This document shows positions 1 through 6,322 of a DNA stretch of 12,529 bases, piece after piece. This DNA comes from JAFGOM01 sp964428385. Lineage in GTDB: Archaea > Halobacteriota > Methanomicrobia > Methanomicrobiales > Methanospirillaceae. The stretch is from assembly GCA_964428385.1 (NCBI GenBank), contig CAYRYR010000079.1, positions 1-12,529 of the forward strand, read 5' to 3'. The notes beneath the pieces were generated by a model. It worked only from the letters and a program-made list of their open reading frames with translations, made no database searches and was not told the DNA's origin. Positions within the stretch are counted from its first letter, which is position 1, and each line of letters opens with the position of its first letter. The translations under genes were made by a program, and so were the position numbers.

Positions 1-49
1 TAATATCGTAGATTCAAGGGTCATTCATTTTTACAGCAATTTTCTGACA

Positions 50-361
50 CTACCGAAAAATACTAAATTGTGTTGACCGTTTTGCATAGGTGATAAAAAA
101 AAGAGCCCAACTTGTACTTGCACAGAAAAGTCCGATGAATACGATTCTGACACCAAATAGTGTTAATCCTTCTAAAATTTCCTGATAGGTGAAGAATAAA
201 GCAAATGAACACCATGCAAGAAAAAATGTTATTGATAGAAAAATAATATGCGCCAAATTACGCGTATGTATTGCTGATATGAGCATGTACAACGTAAAAC
301 CTGACATAAGAATCCCGCAAAGGAGAAACAATTGTATAAGCATATCAAGATAATAGATCAT
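50..361 (-). pseudogene. Truncated N-terminal 7TM sensor-kinase membrane domain fragment
   Basis: A 103-residue, almost entirely hydrophobic product with three or more membrane segments (about residues 6-30, 37-60 and 69-92). The pattern resembles the first part of the histidine-kinase N-terminal 7TM domain (HisKA_7TM): a hydrophobic helix, a short basic turn (HTRN), an aromatic-rich second helix (FFLAWCSFALFF), then a GVRIVFIGLFCASTSWALFFITYAKR-like third helix. In such kinases four more helices and then PAS/HisKA/HATPase domains would follow. Here the reading frame stops at 50-52, and the remaining 49 bases show no obvious continuation in another frame. I infer a remnant of a sensor gene, though a small membrane protein is possible. 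The start has a weak AGGT 5 bases upstream, and a TATATTATT-like box on the minus strand lies at 381-390. Family recognition is by eye and moderate. Confidence 0.45.
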
Positions 362-757
362 GAAAAACCTGCAATTTATGTAATAATATATCTGAATATT
401 TTAAGTTACTGATAATACTACACTATACTCACTGCAACGGTTTAAGAGCACCGGATTATATCTGTCAGCTCTGTTCCTGAGGCATTTCTCTAAAAATTCT
501 ATAAGGGTTTTCATCATATGTAATGAATGAAAGTCAACAAATTTGGCTGGTTTCTCATTTTTTGTTAATTTTAGATAAATAATACGCATTCGTATTCAGG
601 GTAATACATTGAATCTAATGACCATACTATCAGAATTATGAAAAAGGCAGACAAAATCGATGTATAATTTTCAAGACACAGATCTCAACGACATCATCTG
701 TTCCTATGAATATACAAAAAAGAGAAAATTTATCTGCTGGTCCCTCTTTTTCCTACA
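362..757. other. Gene-poor spacer, no convincing gene
   Basis: Nearly 400 bp, AT-rich, between the truncated sensor fragment and the 3' end of the bactofilin-like gene. It contains one minus-strand open frame of 62 codons (589-401) whose product is mildly basic and matches no family I know; it has no clear ribosome-binding site and I do not call it. The part next to 757 carries an A-run that acts as a T-run on the minus strand (see terminator). I see no tRNA, repeat array or mobile element. Confidence 0.5.
714..731 (-). terminator. T-run terminator after the bactofilin-like gene
   Basis: On the minus strand the sequence reads as T-rich blocks (TTTTCTC followed by TTTTTT) about 30-45 bases past the stop codon of the bactofilin-like gene. 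Archaeal RNA polymerase commonly terminates at oligo-T tracts without a strong hairpin, so this is a plausible end for that transcript. No stable stem is visible. Inference from composition only. Confidence 0.35.
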
Positions 758-1777
758 TTAAACAGAACAATGCTCTGTTTTCAGGTGATATGCAGTCCTG
801 ATGATAGTGCCTATTCCCATCAGCAATACAATAAAAACACAGAAACACCCGATTATTGGAATGAAACTCAGCAGAAATATCAGAATAAAACCAATACTAT
901 AGGCAACCTGTTGCGAGACCTCTTTTTTTATCAGGTTACAGATCCATGTTCCAAGAGAACCTGAAATGATGAGAGGAGCAAGTATTACAAAAATGCCTAA
1001 AAGCAACATGGCAAGGGCAGCGAATGGAATGCCAATTACGGTAAGAAGAAGAAGAATTACCAGAACAAATGAGATAATAACCGTCAGCAGACCATACAAA
1101 AAGACATGCAGAGGTTTACTAATAGGAACTGAAGTTATCGTCTTCCAGTGTGCAGGCATAAGATAGATGAGTAAAAGACCCAAGATAAAAAACCCGATAG
1201 TAATAAGGATCCGCACCAGCATGATTAATCCCAAAATCATCGATTTAATAGTCTCTATGCCAGGAAACGAGTACTCCATCTCATTTTTATTCCATGTTCC
1301 ATCAACAGTCCCTTTTTGCGATACCGATGAAGCAGAAATTTCAGCATCTTTGCGGATATGAGCGTTGGAACCAATAATCACATTGTTTCCTGCTGCAAGA
1401 AGGTTGTCTAAAGAACCCTGAACCTCTATCTTTTGACCTGCTGCGATTACCTTACCTCCCACATCGCCGGTAATGGAAATATTTGATCCGGCAGCGATGA
1501 CATCAACTCCGACAGGTCCGTCAATGAGAATCGTCTCTCCGGCAGCGATGAGATTTGTCGTTATCGGAGCATGAATCTGTAATTCATTACCTGCAAATGT
1601 CAGACTCCGTACTGGTGCGTCCACCTGCAGGCTTTCTGCGGATGCAAACACATCATCATCAATCGGTTCATCAATAATAATGGATTTTCCGGATTGGAAT
1701 GTCAGCGCAGCTCCTGGTGATATCAGAAGTAAGAGGAGGAGGAGGAATATTCCTCCTTTGTAAATGGTAAGATGCAT
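758..1777 (-). CDS. Bactofilin-like beta-helix protein with signal peptide and C-terminal membrane domain
   Basis: A 339-residue protein. Residues 1-25 form a signal peptide or anchor (basic K7, then a Leu-rich core ending ISPGAA). Residues 30-145 carry a turn repeat with AAG, FAG or ASA at about 44, 61, 78, 95, 112 and 128. The spacing of 16-17 residues is what a right-handed beta-helix of the bactofilin/polymer-forming kind would give. After a linker (145-175), residues 177-332 hold about four hydrophobic spans, like the membrane tail of archaeal proteins of this class (DUF8173-like; name from memory). I infer an envelope-associated scaffold with the beta-helix outside the membrane. Bacterial bactofilins are cytoplasmic and lack both the signal and the tail, so the function should not be carried over directly. 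The start is the only ATG before the signal peptide; no Shine-Dalgarno precedes it. It is divergent from malic enzyme. Codons 7-12 contain a perfect palindrome. Confidence 0.75.
   Translation of the reverse strand: MHLTIYKGGIFLLLLLLLISPGAALTFQSGKSIIIDEPIDDDVFASAESLQVDAPVRSLTFAGNELQIHAPITTNLIAAGETILIDGPVGVDVIAAGSNISITGDVGGKVIAAGQKIEVQGSLDNLLAAGNNVIIGSNAHIRKDAEISASSVSQKGTVDGTWNKNEMEYSFPGIETIKSMILGLIMLVRILITIGFFILGLLLIYLMPAHWKTITSVPISKPLHVFLYGLLTVIISFVLVILLLLTVIGIPFAALAMLLLGIFVILAPLIISGSLGTWICNLIKKEVSQQVAYSIGFILIFLLSFIPIIGCFCVFIVLLMGIGTIIRTAYHLKTEHCSV
1740..1757. repeat. 18-bp perfect palindrome inside the signal-peptide codons
   Basis: AGGAGGAAT/ATTCCTCCT is a perfect 18-bp palindrome covering codons 7-12 of the bactofilin-like gene. 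On the mRNA it would place a full AGGAGG ribosome-binding core inside the coding region and pair it with CCUCCU immediately downstream. No ATG, GTG or TTG lies at a suitable distance after it, so it is unlikely to mark a start. It may simply be Gly-Gly-Ile-Phe-Leu-Leu codon choice, or may influence early translation. Confidence 0.6.
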
Positions 1778-1889
1778 GTATAACTATGAGGAAGTAGTCA
1801 ATAATCAAGTATCCGGTATAATTATCCAGGTCATCAATGGTTACGTTCGATGACAATACCTGATTGTCAATCCTTTTGAACTATTTCAA

Positions 1890-1896
1890 TATATAA
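1890..1896 (+). promoter_or_regulatory. TATA box of the malic enzyme gene
   Basis: TATATAA lies 37 bases before the ATG at 1934. Archaeal transcription normally starts 22-27 bases downstream of the box centre, here around 1915-1920. That leaves a leader of about 15 bases with no purine-rich Shine-Dalgarno sequence, so translation is probably near-leaderless. Confidence 0.5.
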
Positions 1897-1933
1897 GCCA
1901 GGTTTCATATACTTCACTTCCCTACAACTCCAT

Positions 1934-3166
1934 ATGGCAGGAACTGATTATACTCAAGATAATGACACGCGTATGCTCTCCCGTGATGCTCTTATCCTAC
2001 ATCAAATGCATAAGGGAAAACTTGAGATCCACTCAAAGGTACCCTTACAAACCCGACATGATCTCTCACTTGCCTATACCCCGGGGGTCGCAGCAGTATG
2101 CAGAGAAATTGCCGAGGATACTGACCGGGTCTGGCAATATACGCTCAAATCAAATACGGTTGGAATCATCACAGATGGGACGGCAGTACTCGGTCTTGGA
2201 AATATCGGACCCTATGCAGCAATTCCGGTGATGGAAGGAAAAGCCATTCTTTTTAAGGAATTTGCAGGAATTGATGCATTTCCTATCTGCCTTGATACTA
2301 CACACGGAGATATTATCAGGCATATCAGAAGTCTGGCACCGGTATTTGGAGGGATTAATCTTGAGGATATCGCTGCCCCCTATTGTTTCGAGATTGAAGA
2401 GGAATTACAGGATCTCGGGATTCCTGTTATGCATGACGATCAGCATGGAGCCGCTATAGCGGTGTTGGCAGCTCTTATGAATGCCTGTAAAGTAACAAAA
2501 AAACAGATGGCACATCTTTCAATCGTCATTAGCGGTGCTGGTGCAGCTGGATATGCCATCACCCGTCTGCTCCGTTGTATTGGATATGATTCACCGGTCT
2601 GCCACCCAGTACAGGACGTAATTGTGTGCGATTCGCAGGGAATTATTTATAAAGACCGCCCAGGTCTGTATCATACCAAGTATAAATACATCATTGGAGA
2701 AGAGACAAATAAGAAAAGCAGAACTGGAAGTCTGGCCGATGCGATGATAGGTGCAGATGTCTTCATAGGTGTCTCCACAGCAGGTATCGTTACTGAGGAT
2801 ATGGTACGATCAATGAACCCGGATCCAATTGTATTTGCTCTTGCAAACCCAATCCCTGAGATCATGCCAGAATCTGCCATTGCAGCAGGGGCTGCGATTG
2901 TTGGAACAGGACGTAGTGATTTTACAAATCAGATTAACAATGCTCTTGTTTTTCCCGGCATCTTTCAGGGAGCACTCCGTGCTTGTGCAACGGTCATCAA
3001 TGATAAGATGAAATTATCAGCTGCCTATGCCCTTGCTAATTATATTGCGACACCGGATAGTGACAACATCCTCCCCAATGTCCTGGATCATGAGGTAACC
3101 CGTACAATAGCAGATGCGGTTTTCAAGGCTGCAGTTGCTAGTGGCGTAGCCCGGAAACATACATAA
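1934..3166 (+). CDS. Malic enzyme (malate dehydrogenase, oxaloacetate-decarboxylating)
   Basis: A 410-residue cytoplasmic enzyme of the short malic-enzyme class, catalysing oxidative decarboxylation of malate to pyruvate and CO2 with NAD(P), or in principle the reverse carboxylation. Diagnostic motifs are SLAYTPGV (45-52, catalytic Tyr48), EGKAILFKEF (101-110, catalytic Lys103), the metal-binding segment INLEDI (141-146), MHDDQHG (166-172, metal Asp), the Rossmann glycine motif GAGAAG (201-206), FALANPIPEI (301-310) and the NNALVFPGIFQGAL block (335-348). The length suits single-domain malic enzymes without the C-terminal phosphotransacetylase-like domain of bacterial MaeB. The cofactor cannot be assigned confidently. 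The ATG at 1934 gives the expected N-terminus, and a TATA box sits 37 bases upstream. A DUF6790 gene follows after 26 bases and may be co-transcribed. I infer an anaplerotic or gluconeogenic role. Confidence 0.93.
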   Translation: MAGTDYTQDNDTRMLSRDALILHQMHKGKLEIHSKVPLQTRHDLSLAYTPGVAAVCREIAEDTDRVWQYTLKSNTVGIITDGTAVLGLGNIGPYAAIPVMEGKAILFKEFAGIDAFPICLDTTHGDIIRHIRSLAPVFGGINLEDIAAPYCFEIEEELQDLGIPVMHDDQHGAAIAVLAALMNACKVTKKQMAHLSIVISGAGAAGYAITRLLRCIGYDSPVCHPVQDVIVCDSQGIIYKDRPGLYHTKYKYIIGEETNKKSRTGSLADAMIGADVFIGVSTAGIVTEDMVRSMNPDPIVFALANPIPEIMPESAIAAGAAIVGTGRSDFTNQINNALVFPGIFQGALRACATVINDKMKLSAAYALANYIATPDSDNILPNVLDHEVTRTIADAVFKAAVASGVARKHT

Positions 3167-3192
3167 TAAACCTGCCCATTCAATATACTATT

Positions 3193-3693
3193 ATGATATC
3201 AGAATTTGCAGTGCTCATCCTTTTAATAGGTATTGTCATTTTTGTTCACCTCGGAAAAGAGCGACATAATCTGAACAGAAAAAAGATAATCGGAATTGTA
3301 CTCCTTTGGTCTTTTGTTATCGGAGTTGGTTTCTCTGGTATGTATGCCTTTATCGGTCACACCTTTTTTGCAGATGCTGTGGCACGATCAATCGGCTGGC
3401 CTGTTGGCAATCCTTTCCAGCAGGAAGTTGCAAATGCAAATCTGGTCTTTGGAATCCTGGGTCTGTTATGCTATAAATTCAGAGATAATTTCTGGCTGGC
3501 AACAGCAATCGGGTGGTTTATTTTTATGGTCGGTGCAGGCATCGGACATTTGTATCAGATGATAGCACACGGTAATTTTGCACCCAATAATGCAGGATCT
3601 ATTCTTATATATGATCTGGTATTTCCAGTTTTTATTCTGATCCTCGTTCTGATGCACAGAATGTCAAAAAAGCAAGTCGAATCAACAGAGTAA
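3193..3693 (+). CDS. DUF6790-type small integral membrane protein
   Basis: A 166-residue protein with about four to five membrane segments: residues 4-20, 31-54, 82-94, 100-124 and 138-155. The conserved-looking middle, GWPVGNPFQQEVANANLVFG (68-87) followed by a FW(L)AT helix, a GAGIGH motif (114-119) and NNAGSILIYDLVFP (132-145), matches my memory of the DUF6790 family. The function is unknown; the His, Asn and Asp residues inside the helices could line a channel or ligand site, but this is speculation. It starts 26 bases after the malic enzyme stop with no recognisable Shine-Dalgarno sequence, so it may be translated from a read-through transcript or from its own AT-rich promoter. The C-terminus (KKQVESTE) is charged and presumably cytoplasmic. 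Confidence 0.75.
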   Translation: MISEFAVLILLIGIVIFVHLGKERHNLNRKKIIGIVLLWSFVIGVGFSGMYAFIGHTFFADAVARSIGWPVGNPFQQEVANANLVFGILGLLCYKFRDNFWLATAIGWFIFMVGAGIGHLYQMIAHGNFAPNNAGSILIYDLVFPVFILILVLMHRMSKKQVESTE

Positions 3694-3695
3694 TC

Positions 3696-3749
3696 GGGTT
3701 GTGAAAAAGCCGGATTTGTCGCAATGGTGTCTCAACCCACAACTTTTAT
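3696..3749 (+). promoter_or_regulatory. Alternative stems and TATA-like box before the 2TM gene
   Basis: GGGTTG (3696-3701) can pair with CAACCC (3733-3738), and the overlapping GTTGTG (3698-3703) can pair with CACAAC (3738-3743), which is followed by TTTTAT. The second stem plus T-run could end the malic enzyme transcript. The TTTTAT at 3744-3749 is also placed about 25 bases before the ATG at 3774, as a TATA box would be. Both readings are inference. Confidence 0.3.
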
Positions 3750-3773
3750 CAGGTTATGAATTAAGGTAGTACT

Positions 3774-4064
3774 ATGGTAGATAATGCTGATAACCCGAAC
3801 TATGAAAAAGCGGTCATGAAGGTTAAAAAAGTTAAAGGATTTTATGAACATCTCACCTCATTCATTCTCATTAACATTATTCTTGTAGGGATAAATCTCC
3901 TCACCAGTCCTGACTATTTATGGTTTTACTGGGTTACCTTTATCTGGGGTATCTGGTTGGTATGGCATGCAATACAGACATTTGTAATAACTGACCAGTT
4001 TGATAACTGGGAAGAGAAAAAAATTCAGAAATATATGGAAAAAGAAGAGAAAAAGGAAAAATAA
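3774..4064 (+). CDS. 2TM-domain protein
   Basis: A 96-residue protein matching the 2TM domain layout: an amphipathic N-terminal stretch (KAVMKVKKVKGFYEHL, 12-27), a first membrane helix with the typical N (FILINIILVGINLL, 30-43), a short loop (SPDY), an aromatic helix ending in the conserved His (WFYWVTFIWGIWLVWHA, 50-66), then a charged Lys/Glu-rich tail (79-96). Such domains occur alone or fused to LytTR-type and other regulators; stand-alone copies have no established function. A GGT six bases upstream is only a weak ribosome-binding site. No partner is obvious: the next 660 bp contain no recognisable gene. Confidence 0.8.
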   Translation: MVDNADNPNYEKAVMKVKKVKGFYEHLTSFILINIILVGINLLTSPDYLWFYWVTFIWGIWLVWHAIQTFVITDQFDNWEEKKIQKYMEKEEKKEK

Positions 4065-4117
4065 GAGAGAGTTCTGATTTATATCAGGATGACGAAGATA
4101 TTAAACACTACTGACAG

Positions 4118-4133
4118 GATGAGCCGGCTCATC
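4118..4133. repeat. 16-bp perfect palindrome
   Basis: GATGAGCCGGCTCATC is perfectly self-complementary, flanked by AGG on the left and CCT on the right with a 2-base offset. It lies 54 bases after the 2TM stop codon. It is GC-rich for its surroundings, which makes a chance dyad less likely. No T-run follows, so it is a poor terminator; a protein-binding site or RNA hairpin is possible. Confidence 0.65.
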
Positions 4134-4529
4134 ATCCTCTGCAGCTCCTTATTCCGGTTATAATCAGAAAGAAATCATACAACCTCCTTTGAAATGGTAT
4201 GCAATACAAAGGAACAATTCTTCATCCATTTTACATTTCTTTCAGATAAACTACCAATAGCATCCTGATACGAAAAACCTGATAATATACTATCTCATTC
4301 TGATGGTATCAATAGGAATTTCACCTTCTGCAACATCAGGTATCATTCAGATTTCAATAATCACAGGTAACTACAAACGTTTCTGTTAACCTGCTTGATA
4401 CAGTATACCTAACATAAATACCATTTCTCGTATCAGGGTGTGGAACAGTCATGTGTACCAACATCTATTTCTAATGCTAAAAGGACATAGTAAGGATGTG
4501 TTGTCCCTGTTGATGAGAGGGCATGTAAT

Positions 4530-4550
4530 ATGGTATGCATCACATACCAT
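4530..4550. repeat. Stem-loop with ATGGTATG arms
   Basis: ATGGTATG (4530-4537) and CATACCAT (4543-4550) form a perfect 8-bp stem with a 5-base loop. The left arm plus CA recurs as a direct copy at 4194-4203, and a related GATGGTATC lies near 4302. No T-run follows. It could be an operator or a structured RNA element. Confidence 0.5.
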
Positions 4551-4727
4551 TCTGGAACGATAGAAGTAAAATACTGCTTTTCGACGTGCTAAAATCTGAA
4601 ACCTACATACCACAGGATACTATCGGACACATCTGATAAATCCCGGGCATGGTCAGACTCAATTCAAAATATATCATCATCATGCGAATAAGGGCACAAG
4701 ATACATTTCACAGGAGCAAAATCTAAT

Positions 4728-4940
4728 ATGACCGGACAAATGAACTGGCAACAGAGAAATACAATATCTCCCGGGGATCGGGTATGCATTGTAATGAAAA
4801 AGGACCAGAAAAATGGAAGCCTGACAGAAGGCACTGTTAAAGAGATACTAACAAATTCAATGTTTCATCCACACGGCATTAAAGTCAGACTTGAGGGCGG
4901 TTGTGTTGGAAGAGTCAGGCAGATAATCTCTTCTGAGTAA
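4728..4940 (+). CDS. ywbE: YwbE-family protein (DUF2196)
   Basis: A 70-residue protein that matches the YwbE family along almost its whole length: ISPGDRVCIVMKKDQKNG (13-30), SLTEGTVKEILTNS (31-44), HPHGIKVRLEGG (47-58) and VGRVRQI (60-66). The family is found in bacteria and archaea, is shaped like a small beta-barrel domain, and has no established function. A GGAG at 4713-4716 lies 11 bases before the ATG, somewhat far but usable. The gene converges on the major facilitator gene across a 66-bp gap containing a symmetrical terminator-like element. Nothing suggests a link to its upstream neighbour, which is 660 bp away. Confidence 0.9.
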   Translation: MTGQMNWQQRNTISPGDRVCIVMKKDQKNGSLTEGTVKEILTNSMFHPHGIKVRLEGGCVGRVRQIISSE

Positions 4941-4984
4941 CACCGTAAATTATCCGTTCTCACCCATAATCCAGATGACTCGCT

Positions 4985-5008
4985 AAAAAGAGGGGACCCG
5001 GGTCTTTT
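4985..5008. terminator. Candidate bidirectional terminator between convergent genes
   Basis: A 10-bp palindrome GACCCGGGTC (4995-5004) is flanked by AAAAAGAGGG on the left and TTTT on the right. It therefore reads as a GC stem followed by a T-run on both strands (TTTT on plus, TTTTT after GGTCCCCTC on minus). It sits between the ends of ywbE and the facilitator gene and overlaps the latter's stop codon by two bases, as expected for a shared terminator. Confidence 0.6.
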
Positions 5009-6254
5009 AAGTCTGCCTGGTAACCGGGTTTAGTAATCCAAACGCAACAAGGAAACCAATGATGGCAAAAATCATTACAAAGGGAAAAACTCCCAGATAA
5101 GTTCCCGTAGTGGTCTTGATAAACCCTGCAAGTTGCGGCCCTGCAATAGCTCCCGCACCATATGCCAAAAAGACCATACCGTAACACCGGGGATAATCAC
5201 AGGTTCCAAAAAAACCTGCTGTGGCAGTTGGAGCAATTGCAAGCCATCCTCCAAGACATCCCCAAAGAACTGCAAATGCCAGGATATAAACAGGAACACA
5301 AGGAACCAGCCACATGGCACATGAAGCACCTCCTATCAAAGCAAAGGAGAGCATTGCAATATTTTTAGTATTGAACCTGTCAGTCAGACCTCCAAAGACC
5401 GGTCTTCCTCCACCATTAAAGATGGCAAAGAACCCTACCAGCATGATGGTAAGCCCTGGTGCGATGCCTACAACCTCAGTTCCAACTGGTTTCGCAATTG
5501 ATATCGCCATCAGACCTGCCAGACAGCCGATAAAATAACAGAACCACAGGCCATAAAAGGTCTTTGTCCTTACCATGAAACTCCTGTCACACTCACAGGC
5601 AATCTTTTTTGTACTGACATCCGGGTTCCATCCCTTCGGTCTCCAGTCTGCCGGAGGAAATGAAAGAGGAAGCGCTAATAGGACGATTAACAGGATGAAA
5701 GCCACTCCAAATATCCGAAACGTATTCATGACTCCATATAAGTCAATTAGAAAACCAGCCAGATTTGCTGTTAAAAAGGCTGAAAATCCAAATCCAAGAA
5801 CGGTAAGTCCTACTGCAAGTCCCCTTTTATCAGGAAACCACCTGGCAGAAACAGCCACCGGAACGCCATACGCGATTCCAACACCAAGACCACCAATTAC
5901 ACCGTACACGATATAAAGCATCTGAACAGATCCCACTGTCGATGCTAAAAGCCAACCAAGACCCGTCAGGACACCACCAATGATAGTTGTCTTTTTCGGT
6001 CCCAGGATGTCAATGTATTTTCCGGTCAACGGCATTGCTATCGCAAAGAACACAAGAAATACCGAGAACGGCATCAGGACATCGTTTGCGGTAACGACCT
6101 GACCAAGTTCTTTGGTAAAGAACTCAGTCAGAGGACTGACAAAGACACTCCATGAATAGATGCTTCCAAGGCAGAGGTTGATAAACAATCCAAGGAGTAC
6201 CAGGATCCATCTGCCTTTTTCTGCTTCCATTTTAAATAACATTAAATTCTGCAT
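5007..6254 (-). CDS. OFA-type major facilitator (monocarboxylate/oxalate-formate antiporter family)
   Basis: A 12-helix MFS carrier, 415 residues from the preferred ATG at 6254. OFA-family features include the first-helix signature LGSIYSWSVFVSPL, the loop 2-3 motif GKYIDILGPKK, the helix 4-5 segment RWFPDKRGLAVGL, and a matching second-half loop GGLTDRFNTKN. Family members exchange oxalate/formate or carry lactate, pyruvate or acetate; the substrate cannot be read from sequence. It lies 68 bp downstream of acetyl-CoA synthetase on the same strand, which suggests acetate or a related monocarboxylate. The start at 6254 is chosen because GGAG (6260-6263) lies 5 bases upstream and a TATA-like ATATAT (6291-6296) predicts a transcript start near 6269. 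The upstream ATG at 6275 would fall before that start. Co-transcription with acs and an own promoter are both possible. Confidence 0.85.
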   Translation of the reverse strand: MQNLMLFKMEAEKGRWILVLLGLFINLCLGSIYSWSVFVSPLTEFFTKELGQVVTANDVLMPFSVFLVFFAIAMPLTGKYIDILGPKKTTIIGGVLTGLGWLLASTVGSVQMLYIVYGVIGGLGVGIAYGVPVAVSARWFPDKRGLAVGLTVLGFGFSAFLTANLAGFLIDLYGVMNTFRIFGVAFILLIVLLALPLSFPPADWRPKGWNPDVSTKKIACECDRSFMVRTKTFYGLWFCYFIGCLAGLMAISIAKPVGTEVVGIAPGLTIMLVGFFAIFNGGGRPVFGGLTDRFNTKNIAMLSFALIGGASCAMWLVPCVPVYILAFAVLWGCLGGWLAIAPTATAGFFGTCDYPRCYGMVFLAYGAGAIAGPQLAGFIKTTTGTYLGVFPFVMIFAIIGFLVAFGLLNPVTRQT

Positions 6255-6290
6255 TTTTTCTCCAGATTTTGGCAATCACAGGTCTATCTG

Positions 6291-6296
6291 ATATAT
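6291..6296 (-). promoter_or_regulatory. Possible internal TATA box for the facilitator gene
   Basis: On the minus strand GATATATC lies about 40 bases before the facilitator ATG at 6254 and 27 bases after the acs stop. Transcription from it would begin near 6269, just upstream of the GGAG at 6260-6263. A short T-run (TTTTT, about 6310-6314) sits between the acs stop and this box and may attenuate acs read-through. Evidence is positional only. Confidence 0.35.
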
Positions 6297-6322
6297 CGTA
6301 TGAAAGATGAAAAATTACAGGG

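Larger units (their letters stand above)
4065..4727. other. Long intergenic region with dyad elements
   Basis: About 660 bp without a recognisable protein gene on either strand. One plus-strand frame stays open for about 56 codons up to 4563 but resembles nothing I know. Visible structure: a short dyad CTGAT-TTAT-ATCAG (4074-4087), a 16-bp palindrome (4118-4133), an 8-bp stem-loop (4530-4550) and two copies of ATGGTATGCA (4194-4203 and 4530-4539). It may hold a long leader, a non-coding RNA or a decayed gene; I cannot choose between these from sequence alone. Confidence 0.5.

Noticed and set aside
401..589. Minus-strand open frame of 62 codons
   Set aside because: No ribosome-binding site, no recognisable family, and it sits in low-complexity AT-rich DNA beside a truncated gene.
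4440..4563. Plus-strand open stretch of about 56 codons ending at 4563
   Set aside because: No start with a ribosome-binding site, no family match, and stem-loop sequence runs through it.
5575..5916. Plus-strand frame of 113 codons opposite the facilitator
   Set aside because: Antisense shadow of a clear membrane carrier; the product is low-complexity and matches no family.
6255..6275. Upstream ATG of the facilitator
   Set aside because: The ATG at 6254 has GGAG at 5 bases, and the predicted transcript start lies downstream of 6275.
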